A stretch of 54,994 bases of DNA from Anaerolineae bacterium (GCA_023382715.1 JAHDWP010000022.1:1-54994); one strand, 5' to 3'. Positions 9,757-19,593 are shown, numbered from the stretch's first letter. Notes: generated by a model from the sequence alone, not told the origin. Program-made: numbers and translations.

Positions 9757-10533
9757 TCAGGAGGAGCGCGCGTCCAGCTTGCTCAGCCGGCGGCGGATGC
9801 GCTGCTGCAGGCGAAGCGTTAACGGCGGCAGCGCGATCGGCTCCTCGCCATCGCCCAACCAGTCGGTGACGCGCCCTCCCAGAAAAAGCCCGCCATAGTA
9901 GCCGCCGACCGCGAACAGGTAGCCGCTGATCAGGTCAGGCGAATTATGGCGCATGGTCAGCACCGTGGATGCTGAGATCAGCGCGCCCATCGCCACCCCG
10001 ACGAGGAAGATACGCCGTGTGGGGCGGAAGCGAATCACGAAGCACATAATGATCAGCGCGTAGAAGACATGCTGGCTGGGCGCAGCGTTATGCGTGCTGG
10101 CTGCCGCATCCACCCCATAGCTATCGCGCAGAAGCTGGGCCAGCGCGTGCGTGCCGGGCACCTGTTCTGGCGCGGGCTTGGTGACATATGTGGGAACGAG
10201 GATGTAGACCAGGTAACCGACCAGGGCCGTCGTGGCCATCGCCAGGATGAACTGGCGATAGAGGCGGTTGGGCATGGCGAACATGGCCCACAGCGGCACC
10301 AGGACTGACAGCACAAAGCCGACTGAGTACGGGATCAGCCACAGGCCGTTGGGGGTCAGATTGTCGTCTATGGCCGCGATCTTCAGTTCCCAACCGTCGG
10401 TTGGCTCGCGGAACTGCGCGTTGAGCAGGTTGATCGTGAAGAACTGGAGTTGGATCAGCAGCAGCGCCAGGAACAGCACCAGGCGATCTTGGAACAGCCG
10501 TCGCAGCAGCGACGTAGCACCAAAGGCGTGCAT
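9757..10533 (-). CDS. PAP2-superfamily membrane phosphatase/transferase
   Basis: A 258-residue polytopic membrane protein with five to six hydrophobic helices. The PAP2 active-site blocks are seen in the second half: the PSQH region (HNAAPSQHVFYALI, about residue 155) and RHNSPD (about residue 204), with a histidine-containing RHxxxD arrangement. This resembles the Aur1/Ipt1-like branch of PAP2, enzymes that hydrolyse or exchange lipid phosphates. The start at 10533 has a GAGAGGGGA Shine-Dalgarno; upstream in-frame starts reach into repeat sequence. The substrate cannot be inferred. Confidence 0.75.
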   Translation of the reverse strand: MHAFGATSLLRRLFQDRLVLFLALLLIQLQFFTINLLNAQFREPTDGWELKIAAIDDNLTPNGLWLIPYSVGFVLSVLVPLWAMFAMPNRLYRQFILAMATTALVGYLVYILVPTYVTKPAPEQVPGTHALAQLLRDSYGVDAAASTHNAAPSQHVFYALIIMCFVIRFRPTRRIFLVGVAMGALISASTVLTMRHNSPDLISGYLFAVGGYYGGLFLGGRVTDWLGDGEEPIALPPLTLRLQQRIRRRLSKLDARSS

Positions 10534-10664
10534 CGTCCCCTCTCCCACAGCCATCGGGATGGCACGCCGATGACTCGCGAGTGGCAAACTGCGCCGGAGG
10601 GCAGGCTTCTGTCTGGGAGTATTATACGGTCTTGATCGGCCATTGGCGAAAAAAGTGGGGGCGG

Positions 10665-10703
10665 CGGAGGGATTGCGAATTGCGGATTGCGGATTGCGGA
10701 TTG
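10665..10703. repeat. Short tandem repeat of ATTGCGGA
   Basis: About four imperfect 8-bp units (GATTGCGAATTGCGGATTGC...) lie in the 297-bp spacer between the PAP2 gene and the histidine kinase gene. A related CACAATCCGCAATTC lies at about 10807-10821 in inverted orientation. The spacer shows nothing else recognisable. Confidence 0.7.
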
Positions 10704-10830
10704 AAGAACCGCTCTCCGCAGGCGGCTCAGAGGCGGGCAGCAGCCTGGGAGGCTCCGGCCAGGCGCAGCACCTGCCCGCTCCTGAGTCCCGCACAGGGAA
10801 GAAATCTCACAATCCGCAATTCACCAGGGG

Positions 10831-13800
10831 TCAGCCGGCCTCCGGGTTGGAGTCTGGCTCCGCGTTGCCGGGCGGCACAGGCGGCAGGGTGAAGTAGAAC
10901 AGGCTGCCCTGGCCAGGGGCGCTCTCTACGCCGGCCTCGCCGGAGAGCCGCTCGACAATGCGCCGCACGATGGACAGACCCAGCCCGTACCCCTCCACGT
11001 GGACCGTGCGAAGCTGCGTGAACGGCGTGAACAACTGCGCCTGCTGCTCCGGCGACAGCCCTTCACCGTTGTCGCGCACCCAGAAGCGCGGCGTCCCGTC
11101 GGGCAGCACATCGGCGCCTAGCTCGACGCGCGGCGGACGCCCGCCATATTTCAGCGCGTTGCTGATATAGTTGACCCACACCTCAGCGACCCACGCGCCA
11201 TAGCCGAGCGCCGAAGGCCAGGTATCACTGACGACAACTTCCCCGCCAGATTCCTTGACCATGTAGGCCAGCCGGCTCAGCGCATCGTCCACGATGCTGG
11301 CCATGTTCAGGGGGCGAGCCTGCACCTGGCCCTGGCGCATTCGGGCCAGCAGCAGCAATTCATCAATGATGTTGCCCATGCGCTTGGCGCTGTCGGCGAT
11401 GATCTGCGCGAAGGAATGCCGCGACTCCTCATCCATGGTGCCGTCATCGCTCAGCAGCAGGTCGGCATAGCCGAGAATGGGACTCAGCGGACTCTTAAGA
11501 TCATGGGCGACGGTGCGCGCAAACGCATCCAGTTCCTGGATGAGCTGTTCGCGCTCCTGGGTTGCCTGGATGCGCTCGGTGATGTCCTTGGCGATGGTCA
11601 GTAGGCAGCGCTCGCCATCCAGTTCGACCACTTCGGCAGAAAGAAGCGCGACTCCGATCTCGCCGGACTTGTGGCGGAAAGGGACTTCCAGGTTATGCGC
11701 CGCGCCCTCTGTCGTCGCCAGGCTCAGAAAGGCGTCGCGCCTGTTCGGGTCTGGCCAGATATCCACTTCGCCGATGGTGCGCCCTATGACTTCGTGCCGC
11801 TCGTGCCCGACGATCTCCAGAAAGCTGTCGTTGACATCAATGAAGCGCCCGCCGTCCAGCGCATTGATCATCATTGCATCCGGGCTGGCGCGAAAAGCGT
11901 GCGAGAACTTCTCCTCGGACTGGCGCAGCGAATCCACCAGGTGCGCGTTGACAATGGCGATGATGGACTGGCTGGCCAGGGCCATCATCAGTTCCAGGTC
12001 CTGGTGCGTAAAGCTGCGCCCGTTGGGCGAATTAATCGCTGTCAGGGTGCCCACGTTGCCATCATGAAAGTGCATGGGCACCACAATGATGTCGCCGTAG
12101 CCCGATTCTATCCGCTGCTGCTGGATCGCCGGCGATTCGCGGGGGTCTGGCTCGTCTTTAGAAGAGAGCGCCGGGCGATCCTCACGCAGCACCCAGCCGC
12201 TCAATCCATCCCACAGCTCGTCAAGTGTTGGCAACTCTGCGTCGTTGGCTGCGCCCGGCCCTCCCCGAACGCACTGCAGGATCGTCCGGGCATCGCGGTC
12301 GAGCATGACCAGCATCACGCGGTCGGCGTACAGCGCGGCGGCCACGCTGTCTACTACCGCCTGGAGAAGCTCCGGCACGCTCTGAGCCGTGGCGAGCAGC
12401 GAATGGCTGGCATTGTAGAGAATCTGCGTGCGGAACAGGCTCTCCTGAAGGGCCTGCTCGGCGTGCTTGCGCGCGGTGACGTCTTCCTTGATGCCGAGGA
12501 AGTGCGTGATGCGCCCGCCAGCATCCCGGATCGGCAGAATGGTCGCCAGCTCCCAGTACAGATCGCCGTTCTTTTTCTTGTTCAGGAACTCGCCACGCCA
12601 CTCGCCGCCAGCGGTGATCGTCTCCCACAGCTCTTCATATTCAGCGTCCGTGGTATGGCCGGACTTGAGCAGGCTGGGCTGCTGCCCAATCGCTTCGCTG
12701 GCTGTGTAGCCGGTCAACGCTGTGAAGCGCGGGTTCACGTACTCAATCGTGCCCTCTACATCCGTGATCACGACCACGCTGGGGCTTTGCTCAACCGCTC
12801 TGGAGAGCTTGCGCAGCTCGTGCTCGATGCGCCGGTGCTCGGTGACATCCACAAACGCTTCGATGCCGCCGATGATCTGCCCTGTCGGATCGGTGAGCAT
12901 CTCGATATTCTTGACCACCGTGTGGGGGGTGCCATCCTTCGCGCGCAGCGTGCACTCGACATCGCTCACCGCCTGGAGCGGGCCTTCGCCACACAGGCCG
13001 CAGGTCACGGGGCACGGCTGGCCCATCAGCACCCGGCAGGACTGGCCGACGAGTTCATCTGCGCTGTAGCCCAGAATCTCGACGGCCTTATCATTCAGGC
13101 TGGTGATCACGCCGCTGCGATCCACCGTGAAGACGGCGGCTGGCACGGCGCGATAGAGCAGTTCCGTGTATTCGCGCGCCCGGCGCAGCCCGCGCTCGGA
13201 TTCTCTGCGCGCGCTAATGTCGTGCACGGCCATCAGGCGGACCGGCTGGCCGCGATACGTCCAGTCCTGGCAGTAGACATCCGCTGTAAAGCGCGTCCTG
13301 TCCCGGCGCACCAGGGGGAGTTCGGTCATCGTCTCGCCAGGCCCCAGCAGCCGCTCGCGGGCCTGGGCGCGGGCGTCCGGCGCGATGAGGTCGAGCACAG
13401 CCTTGCCGGCCAGCTCGCCCGGCGCATAGCCCAACTGCCGGATCAGCGCGCGGTTGACTTCGAGGATGGTGCCGTGTTCGTGGACAAGCAGCCCTTCGCC
13501 GACGACTTCGGCGAGCTGACGCACGCTCCCTTCGGTCGTCTGGGCGGCCCGCTGCGCGCGTTTCAGCGCCGCCGCCAACCGCCGGTCGCGGATGCGCAGC
13601 CGTTCCAACTGGCGCAGCGTGCGCAGGCGCGCGACGTGGATGATCGCTGCCAGCACCGTCGCCGCCAGCAACCCAACCGCCCAATTATCAGCGCGTCCGT
13701 CCAGGTCGGCGCTCCACACGACCACCGCCCAGGCTCCCCAGCTCAGCGCGACGATCAGCCCCAACCAGAGCGGCGACAGCAGGAAGATCGCCGCGCCGAC

Positions 13801-14208
13801 GAGCAGCAGAATAACGCTGATGGTTTGTTCCAGCCGCTCGGTGAGATAAAGATGCAGCAGGCCGTTGGCCAGCACCAATCCGGTCACCCCCGTCGCGAGC
13901 GGGTAGACCCAGCTCGCCGGGAGCCTTCGCCGCCATATGGCCAGGCGCATCCCCAGCAGCGCGCCCGCCGTCAGCAGCGCGAACAACGCCAGCACCGGCG
14001 CCGCATCGCCGTCAAGCAGCAAAAAGTGACCTGCCGCCAGCACGACGTACAACGCGCTCAGCCCCGCCATCACCGGGCGCAGGCTGGCGCGCATTCTCCT
14101 CACCAGCGCGGCGCGCAATTCTGCGTCGCTGACTTCCCCCTCAGCCTGGCGATCCGCCAGAGCCAGACTCTCCCCCGCCGTTTCACCCCTGAACGGCTCA
14201 CCGACCAT
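10831..14208 (-). CDS. Multi-PAS/GAF membrane sensor histidine kinase
   Basis: A 1125-residue kinase. Five to six membrane helices lie at about residues 40-185 and a linker coiled coil at about 195-225. PAS domains lie near 225-335, 340-455, 465-590 and 765-890, with a GAF domain at about 600-755. HisKA follows with phospho-acceptor His near 900 (RTVAHDLKSP), then HATPase_c at about 1005-1115 (NALKYGG, DNGEGLSP, GYGLGLSIV). The second PAS contains a Cys cluster (CRVLMGQPCPVTCGLCGEG) that could bind a metal or sense redox. No response regulator is adjacent. The N-terminal membrane module and kinase core are paralogous to the kinase at 52017-53747. The start lacks a clear Shine-Dalgarno. Confidence 0.9.
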   Translation of the reverse strand: MVGEPFRGETAGESLALADRQAEGEVSDAELRAALVRRMRASLRPVMAGLSALYVVLAAGHFLLLDGDAAPVLALFALLTAGALLGMRLAIWRRRLPASWVYPLATGVTGLVLANGLLHLYLTERLEQTISVILLLVGAAIFLLSPLWLGLIVALSWGAWAVVVWSADLDGRADNWAVGLLAATVLAAIIHVARLRTLRQLERLRIRDRRLAAALKRAQRAAQTTEGSVRQLAEVVGEGLLVHEHGTILEVNRALIRQLGYAPGELAGKAVLDLIAPDARAQARERLLGPGETMTELPLVRRDRTRFTADVYCQDWTYRGQPVRLMAVHDISARRESERGLRRAREYTELLYRAVPAAVFTVDRSGVITSLNDKAVEILGYSADELVGQSCRVLMGQPCPVTCGLCGEGPLQAVSDVECTLRAKDGTPHTVVKNIEMLTDPTGQIIGGIEAFVDVTEHRRIEHELRKLSRAVEQSPSVVVITDVEGTIEYVNPRFTALTGYTASEAIGQQPSLLKSGHTTDAEYEELWETITAGGEWRGEFLNKKKNGDLYWELATILPIRDAGGRITHFLGIKEDVTARKHAEQALQESLFRTQILYNASHSLLATAQSVPELLQAVVDSVAAALYADRVMLVMLDRDARTILQCVRGGPGAANDAELPTLDELWDGLSGWVLREDRPALSSKDEPDPRESPAIQQQRIESGYGDIIVVPMHFHDGNVGTLTAINSPNGRSFTHQDLELMMALASQSIIAIVNAHLVDSLRQSEEKFSHAFRASPDAMMINALDGGRFIDVNDSFLEIVGHERHEVIGRTIGEVDIWPDPNRRDAFLSLATTEGAAHNLEVPFRHKSGEIGVALLSAEVVELDGERCLLTIAKDITERIQATQEREQLIQELDAFARTVAHDLKSPLSPILGYADLLLSDDGTMDEESRHSFAQIIADSAKRMGNIIDELLLLARMRQGQVQARPLNMASIVDDALSRLAYMVKESGGEVVVSDTWPSALGYGAWVAEVWVNYISNALKYGGRPPRVELGADVLPDGTPRFWVRDNGEGLSPEQQAQLFTPFTQLRTVHVEGYGLGLSIVRRIVERLSGEAGVESAPGQGSLFYFTLPPVPPGNAEPDSNPEAG

Positions 14209-14265
14209 ACAGCCCTACCTTGCTCCGTACACCGCCATTTACTGCGGCCTGGCCGCCCCGCATAT

Positions 14266-14271
14266 ATTATA
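14266..14271 (-). promoter_or_regulatory. Candidate -10 box of the histidine kinase gene
   Basis: On the minus strand a perfect TATAAT sits in an AT-rich run (GATATAATATATG) 58 bp upstream of the start at 14208. No clear -35 box is visible 16-18 bp upstream. Confidence 0.35.
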
Positions 14272-14344
14272 TCTCCCCTGTCTCGAGTATGCCGGTGTGA
14301 AGGGTACATTTCACAAAAATTTACGACAGAGATCCACTGACAGA

Positions 14345-14640
14345 TCGCTTCTCGCCCCTTCCTGCAAGGGGTTACGCCTTACCCACAAGTGCCCCCATCC
14401 CGCGGCCCTTGCCTCTGCGCGGAGAGAAGGGGGGCGGGAGAGGTACACAGAGGCGCTCGGTGATGAGGCTTCCGAAGTCTGCTGCGGCAGAAAGCCCCGC
14501 CCTCTGGCTCTCGTAGGGGCGTATGGCCATACGTCCCTGCGAGACATTTCGCCAACAGCTTCCCTCGTGGGCGAAGGACCGGGGATGGCGAAGCGGGCAC
14601 GATCTAAGATGTGGGTAATGTATGGCGCGAGAAGGGAAGG
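14345..14640. repeat. Non-coding composite repeat region with inverted edges
   Basis: The spacer between the histidine kinase and the secreted protein holds GC-rich repeat debris. Its edges are imperfectly inverted: CTTCTCGCCCC and TTACCCACA on the left, TGTGGGTAA and GCGAGAAGGG on the right. It contains the AGGCTTCCGAAG motif also seen at 45149-45161 and palindromic CGTATGGCCATACG. No supported ORF is present. Confidence 0.5.
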
Positions 14641-14657
14641 GGGAAGAGCGCCCTCGC

Positions 14658-15974
14658 TCACGCCTCGCGGCGCAGCGCCAGCAGCACCAACGCCCCCCCG
14701 CCACCGATCAGCACAGCCGCCGCCAGCACCAGCAACCCGCTGTACTCGTAGAGCTGATCGAGCAGCGCGCTGTCATCATCGGCGGAGTCTCCTGCCGCGT
14801 CGAGCGACGGCGCGACGAGTCCTGGATCGGGCGCGCCGGCTTCGACGGTCGGCGCTTCGCTGGCCGGAAGCGGCGTGGCAACGTAGCCCGGCGCCGCGCC
14901 AAAGGCTGCGGCCACTTCTCGCCCGGCGAACACCTGGATCAGGGCCGTCCCCGACCCCGTCAGGCCGAATCCATCAGGTGGCATGGCGGCGATCTCGTAC
15001 CAGCCAGGCGCGAATTCAGTGCACAGCGGGTCGGAGTCCTCGGCGCTGATCAGCGTGATGACGCGATCCGTGCCCGTCACCAGCAGGCGCAGGTCAGGCA
15101 GGGCCGCTTCGTCGGGATCGCGGGCGGCGTTGAGGTTCTCGTCGTGGAAAGCGGTGACGCATAACGTGCCCGTCTCAGCGGCCAGCGCGGCGGGCAGCGG
15201 CGCGAGCGGCGTGGGCGTGAGGGTGGGCGTCGGCGTCGGCGTAGCGGTCGGCGGCGGCGCAGTCGGGCTGGGCGTGGTCGCGACCACGGAGGCTGTTCCG
15301 CTCGCGGCCCCCTCGCCGGACGTTTCGCTCAGCGAGACAGCGTCCCAATAGATGCCGTTGAGCGCCAGGGGCGTCTGCTGCGTCATGAACAGGTAGACGG
15401 TCACCGTCTCGGCCTGGGCGGTGGCCGTCACGCGCAGCGCCGCCCACTGATCGTAGGGGGCCGCGTCCGCCGACCATTGCACGGCAGAGGACAACGGGTC
15501 GAGGCCGCCAGTCGGGTCAAGGCCCACGCGCAGGGTCGTGCCCGCCGCTTCGTCGGACTGCGCGTAGGGGAATGTGGGGATGGCGCAGCGGGTGGCCGCG
15601 TCCGCGCAGGCGAAGGCCCAGCCATGCGCGACCAGCTCCAAGACCGTGCCGGGCGCGATCTCGCTCACCTGCTGGTAGCCCGCCGCCGTGAACACCGCCC
15701 CGTTCTGGCGCAGGTGCCACGCCACCGCGCCGCTGCGCACCTGTGGGCTGTCTTTGTTGGGCAGGGCGTCGGGCGTTCCTGCGCCGATCCACAGCCCCCA
15801 CCCCTGCGGCACCGTGCGCGTGGGCGCGCCCTGCGCGTAGTAGGGCGTTTCGAGGTCGCCGTTGGTCAGCAGGTTGGGGACGGGCTGTTGAGCGCGCGCG
15901 CCGGACACAGTGCCCAGGCTCGCCGCCAGAAAGAGGGCGAGCGCCAGCGCACCCCAGCATCGCTTTCGGATCAT
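14658..15974 (-). CDS. Secreted, C-terminally anchored surface protein
   Basis: A 438-residue protein with a signal peptide (MIRKRCWGALALALFLAASL..., cleavage near ARAQQ). A carbohydrate-binding-like beta-sandwich follows (residues about 38-220; NLLTNGDLETPY start, typical of CBM-like domains), then a Thr/Pro-rich linker (SPTAPPPTATPTPTPT). An SdrD/SpaA-like B domain comes next (GTLCVTAFHDENLNAARDPD, about 265-360). The C-terminal hydrophobic helix ends in LRREA, a membrane anchor without LPxTG. The start at 15974 has AGAAGG upstream; an in-frame ATG at 15998 lacks one. The role is probably cell-surface binding, by inference. Confidence 0.75.
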   Translation of the reverse strand: MIRKRCWGALALALFLAASLGTVSGARAQQPVPNLLTNGDLETPYYAQGAPTRTVPQGWGLWIGAGTPDALPNKDSPQVRSGAVAWHLRQNGAVFTAAGYQQVSEIAPGTVLELVAHGWAFACADAATRCAIPTFPYAQSDEAAGTTLRVGLDPTGGLDPLSSAVQWSADAAPYDQWAALRVTATAQAETVTVYLFMTQQTPLALNGIYWDAVSLSETSGEGAASGTASVVATTPSPTAPPPTATPTPTPTLTPTPLAPLPAALAAETGTLCVTAFHDENLNAARDPDEAALPDLRLLVTGTDRVITLISAEDSDPLCTEFAPGWYEIAAMPPDGFGLTGSGTALIQVFAGREVAAAFGAAPGYVATPLPASEAPTVEAGAPDPGLVAPSLDAAGDSADDDSALLDQLYEYSGLLVLAAAVLIGGGGALVLLALRREA

Positions 15975-16175
15975 GACCGGCCTTCTCAGAAATGGCATGG
16001 TGGTTGGTTGTTGGTGGCTGGTGACAGGTGAGCGGATTTCAGTTGAGTAGGCGCGCACCTGCTGCCCGCGATAACCGGCTACGGGCCGCCGAAAGCTGAT
16101 CGCCGAGCACTGCAAGCTGGCCAGCGACCGCGCCTCGTCGCCCGCGCCCTCAGTGTAACACGTCCCCGGCGGCCC

Positions 16176-17096
16176 TCAAAGCGGTTCGGCGGGCGTGTCG
16201 GCCAGGAAAGTATCCAGGAGCAGCGCCAGCCCGTCCGGATCGTCCTCAGAGAGGAAATGGCGCGCCCCGGCGATGAAATGCGGCCCCCTGGCGCGCGGCA
16301 GCGCCTTTTTCCAGTGGTTGGCCAGCTCTGGTGGGAAGATGGGGTCTTCCTGCCCCCAGACGATCAGCGCGGGCACCTGGTGCAGGGCCGTCAACCCGCT
16401 CTCAATCTCGCGCATTGCCTCAGCCGAGGGATGGTGCGGCGACAGGCTGATCATGCGCGGGAACTGCACCAGAGCCGCTCGCTGACGCGCCTCGCGGAAG
16501 GGCGAGCGGTACGCCATCATCACCCCCGCCGAGAGCTGGCGCGCAGTCCAGCGCTGCAATCCCAGGGGAAAAGCCAGGTTCAGCACGCCGAGCGCCAGCT
16601 CGCCAACAGCCGGCCAGGTCAGCAGGCGCACCAGCAGGGGCACGCGATGCTCGAACGTGTCCTGAAATACCCACGAGTTCATGATCACCAGCCGCCGGAT
16701 GTTCTGCGGGTGATGGACGGCGTAACCCAGCCCGAAGGCAGTGCCCCAGTCCTCCATGATCAACGTCACCTGGCGCAGGTCCAGGGCTGCCACGAACTCC
16801 AGCACGTTGTGAATGTGGCGACGCAGCGTGTGATAGCTGCGATTGGTCGGCTTGTCGCTGAGACCATACCCGATATGATCCATCGCCACGCAGCGATAGC
16901 CCAGCGCCGCGTAATAGACGATCAACGCGCGATAGGCAAAGCTCCACATCGGGTAGCCATGCAGGAAAACGAGCGGCTCGCCATCTGGCGGCCCCTCGTC
17001 CACATAATGCATCCGCTGACCATCGTCGAGCGTGAAGAAACGCGATGAGAAGGGGTACAGCGCGCGCGTCGTTTCGGGCAGCACCGCCGTTGCCAT
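16176..17096 (-). CDS. Alpha/beta hydrolase, haloalkane-dehalogenase-like
   Basis: A 306-residue protein with a cap-domain alpha/beta hydrolase fold. The oxyanion motif is FLHGYPMWSF (about residue 44). The nucleophile elbow is an Asp followed by Trp (EDWGTAFG, about residue 112), as in haloalkane dehalogenases and fluoroacetate dehalogenases rather than Ser esterases. VWGQEDPIFPP carries a likely acid, and a late His is in ARHFLSEDDPD. The Trp after the nucleophile is the usual halide-stabilising residue. The start at 17096 has AAAGGA upstream. The natural substrate is unknown; epoxide hydrolase-type activity is the main alternative. Confidence 0.82.
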   Translation of the reverse strand: MATAVLPETTRALYPFSSRFFTLDDGQRMHYVDEGPPDGEPLVFLHGYPMWSFAYRALIVYYAALGYRCVAMDHIGYGLSDKPTNRSYHTLRRHIHNVLEFVAALDLRQVTLIMEDWGTAFGLGYAVHHPQNIRRLVIMNSWVFQDTFEHRVPLLVRLLTWPAVGELALGVLNLAFPLGLQRWTARQLSAGVMMAYRSPFREARQRAALVQFPRMISLSPHHPSAEAMREIESGLTALHQVPALIVWGQEDPIFPPELANHWKKALPRARGPHFIAGARHFLSEDDPDGLALLLDTFLADTPAEPL

Positions 17097-17296
17097 GAGT
17101 GTCCTTTCCTGCACTGCTGGCGATCTCGCCGCCCGTACATATCGTCCATTCTGACTAATCCTCGTCCATTATACAGCGGGGCGCGTTTTTTCGCGGACGG
17201 GGTATACTTGTTACGGGCTGCCAGAACACAGCCCCGGCAACGGGCAGCTTTCGTTGCTGGCCCTCTTTCATCCCAGGCGAGGAGCACGACGCGATC

Positions 17297-18277
17297 ATGG
17301 ATGTTCTTTGCATCGGCGAAGCGTTAATTGACTTTGTCTCGCGCGAGCACGGTGGGGCGCTGGAAACAGCCACCCAATACACGGCGGCCACCGGCGGCGC
17401 GCCGGCCAATGTCGCCGCCGGGCTGGCCAAGCTGGGTCGGGAGGCGCAGCTCATCGCCACCGTCGGCGATGACGCATTCGGGCGCAAGATTCTGCACGAT
17501 CTGGAGGCCCTGGGCGTCGTCTGCACCCTGCGCATTGACCCCGATCACTTTACAACGCTGGCGTTCGTCCGGCAGGGCAAGGCCGGCCAGCGCGACTTTG
17601 AGTTCTGCGCCGGCGCGCACGATTATCTGCTGCCCGACCAGGTGACCGAGGAAACCGTGCGCGGCGCGCGCGTGCTGCACTATGGCTCGATCAGCCTGCG
17701 CGCGCCCCAGTCCCACGAGGCGACGCTCAAAGCGATCCGCATCGCCAGGGAGACGGGCGTGCTCACCTCGTGCGATCCCAACTGGCGTCCCGATCTGTGG
17801 CCCGATCACGACGCGGGCCGGGCGGCCATGCGCGAGGCCATCGCCTACGCTGACGTGCTCAAGATCAGCCGCGGCGACCTGGCTTTCCTGGCCCCCGAAC
17901 ACGGGGACGACTACGCGGCGGCACTGGCCAGCCTGGGGTTTGCCGGACGGCTGGCGACCGTGACCCTGGGGCGCGATGGCTCGTGGTACCAGGCGGGCGG
18001 GCGCACCGGCGTGGTACCCTCGCCGCACGTGCAGGTCATCGAGACGACTGGCGCGGGCGATGGTTTCATCGCCGCGCTGCTGGACTGCCTGCTCAAGCGC
18101 GATCTGGCCATTGAGACGCTCGACGACGACACGCTGCGCGGCATCGTGCAGCGGGCGTGCGCCGCCGGCGCGCTGACAGCGACCGGCTACGGGGCCATCC
18201 CCTCGCTGCCCGACGCGGCGAGCCTGGAGGCGATGCTGCGCATGGTCGGCACGCTCGGGGATCGGATTGAGGCGTAG
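17297..18277 (+). CDS. PfkB-family sugar kinase (fructokinase-like)
   Basis: A 326-residue ribokinase-fold kinase. The N-terminal substrate motif is TGGAPANVAAGLAKLG (about residues 31-47), with VGDDAFG following. The C-terminal PfkB signature with catalytic Asp is ETTGAGDGFIAALL (about residue 250). The GGAPANVA form is most common in fructokinases and 2-keto-3-deoxygluconate kinases. It phosphorylates a sugar with ATP in the cytoplasm; specificity cannot be decided here. It is a single gene with no sugar transporter next to it. Confidence 0.88.
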   Translation: MDVLCIGEALIDFVSREHGGALETATQYTAATGGAPANVAAGLAKLGREAQLIATVGDDAFGRKILHDLEALGVVCTLRIDPDHFTTLAFVRQGKAGQRDFEFCAGAHDYLLPDQVTEETVRGARVLHYGSISLRAPQSHEATLKAIRIARETGVLTSCDPNWRPDLWPDHDAGRAAMREAIAYADVLKISRGDLAFLAPEHGDDYAAALASLGFAGRLATVTLGRDGSWYQAGGRTGVVPSPHVQVIETTGAGDGFIAALLDCLLKRDLAIETLDDDTLRGIVQRACAAGALTATGYGAIPSLPDAASLEAMLRMVGTLGDRIEA

Positions 18278-18294
18278 CAGCTCGCTCTATGCGC

Positions 18295-18440
18295 GAGAGA
18301 CCCTATGAGAAGCTCTTTCCCCCCACCCCCAAACCCCTCCCCCGCAAGGAGGGAGGGGCATAGCGGGTGTGCTCTTCTCCCTTCCTCCCTCGTGGGGGAA
18401 GGGCCGGGGCTGGGGGGCAAAGGCAGGCGCACGACTTCTC
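18295..18440. repeat. GC-rich spacer repeat, family B copy 1
   Basis: About 145 bp run from AGAGACCCTATGAGAAGCT through CCCTCGTGGGGGAAGGG to GGCAGGCGCACGACTTCTC. The reverse complement of 45198-45341 matches it over most of its length, so the two are inverted copies of one dispersed repeat. Both lie in spacers beside gene 3' ends or starts and contain no ORF. Confidence 0.75.
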
Positions 18441-18512
18441 GAACGACCTCTGAAGAAGCCGCCCCCGTCCGGCTGGCCGGGGCGGCGGCAGCTTGCCGGG
18501 AAAAAACAGGCG

Positions 18513-19208
18513 CTACTTGACGACGGCGGTCGGCAATGGCGTGCCGTTCCACACGGCGTCATAGTTAGGGCCGAGCGTGCCCACCGGCACCCACACAAAA
18601 TTGCAGGCCCAGATGATCTTGTAGTACTGCCCCGTAGCGTCCAGGCCAATGACCCGCGCCGAGTTGCCGGCAGGGATGGTGATCAGCGGGCTGGTCGCCT
18701 GACCAGGTTCCCAATAGACTGGCGCGTCGGCCACGAAGGTGCCGCCCACTGCCGTCGCCGGGATGGATAGCAGCGCATCGCAGCCGGGCGTGGCTGGCCC
18801 TTCGTACCAGGGCAGGCCCGCACATTCACCCACCGCAGTAAAGAGGATCTGCTCCGGCAGCCCCCCATACGCCGGGCTGATGAAGCTCACTGTCAAAGGA
18901 TTATAAGCGGGCGTGGCGCGCCAGAGATAGACCGCAGAAAAATCCACATTATCACCAATCTCGCGTGTGGTCTGTATTAAGAGAAGCCCCCGGCCAGCCC
19001 CGTCATGTGCGGTCAGATAAGCGTACTCGCTCCCGTTGCCAGTATTATCGCGAGTGGCCACATACAGAGAATTCGGCGAGAAATGGACTCCGTCGCACTC
19101 AGGCGAGGGAATCCCGACGAAGAGACCAGCCTGTACGCCCGGCACAGCTAGCACGAACGCGGCGATCAGCACGAGAACAGCCACCGCCCTTCCGCGTGGT
19201 CTTTTCAA
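18513..19208 (-). CDS. Secreted protein of unknown function
   Basis: A 231-residue protein with an N-terminal signal peptide (MKRPRGRAVAVLVLIAAFVLAVPGVQA, residues 1-27). The mature part has four Cys (in SPECDG, VGECAG, TPGCDA and WACNFV) that could form two disulfides. It ends in an SH3-like segment (NSARVIGLDATGQYYKIIWACNFVWVP), resembling bacterial SH3 domains of Chloroflexota envelope proteins. No enzyme motif is visible. It is a single gene between two repeat-filled spacers. Confidence 0.7.
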   Translation of the reverse strand: MKRPRGRAVAVLVLIAAFVLAVPGVQAGLFVGIPSPECDGVHFSPNSLYVATRDNTGNGSEYAYLTAHDGAGRGLLLIQTTREIGDNVDFSAVYLWRATPAYNPLTVSFISPAYGGLPEQILFTAVGECAGLPWYEGPATPGCDALLSIPATAVGGTFVADAPVYWEPGQATSPLITIPAGNSARVIGLDATGQYYKIIWACNFVWVPVGTLGPNYDAVWNGTPLPTAVVK

Positions 19209-19292
19209 GGTTGCGCTCCTTCCTGAAAGCCGATCCCTGGGCCAATCTTATCATGTTGTCCGCGATCCTGCTCGGAGGGGGAAATCGAGGGA

Positions 19293-19571
19293 GGGGTGTG
19301 TGCCAGACCTGTCCGGTAGGGGTGCAGCAGAGCAGCGCCCTGGCTGACCTCACCCCCGCTCGGCGGTGAACCGCCTCGACTCCCCCTCTCCACACGCGGA
19401 GAGGGGGCAAGCCAAGCGTAGCGCGGCTGGGGGTGAGGTAAAGCTCTGCTGCGCCCTGGCTGACCTCACCCCCGCTCGGCGGTGAACCGCCTCGACTCCC
19501 CCTCTCCACACGCGGAGAGGGGGCCGGGGTGAAGTTTCCACAGGACCTCTGACAGGTTTTGTACGCACCCC
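19293..19571. repeat. Spacer element with inverted ends (family A, copy 3) containing an internal duplication
   Basis: This element starts GGGGTGTGTGCCAGACCTGTC and ends CTGACAGGTTTTGTACGCACCC, an imperfect terminal inverted repeat. Inside, a unit of about 95 bp (from CCCTGGCTGACCTCACCCCC through the GAGAGGGGG hairpin) is present twice in tandem, which makes this copy longer than the others. It lies between a secreted-protein gene and the MFS gene 3' end. Confidence 0.7.
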
Positions 19572-19593
19572 AATCAGGCAGGAGTTAAGGGAG

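Noticed and set aside
11671-14340. 889-codon plus-strand frame opposite the histidine kinase
   Set aside because: Antisense shadow with composition typical of GC-rich reverse frames; the kinase on the minus strand has all domain motifs.
19341-19530. CRISPR array from the repeated GC-rich unit
   Set aside because: Only two units in direct contact, inside a family A element; this is a tandem duplication.
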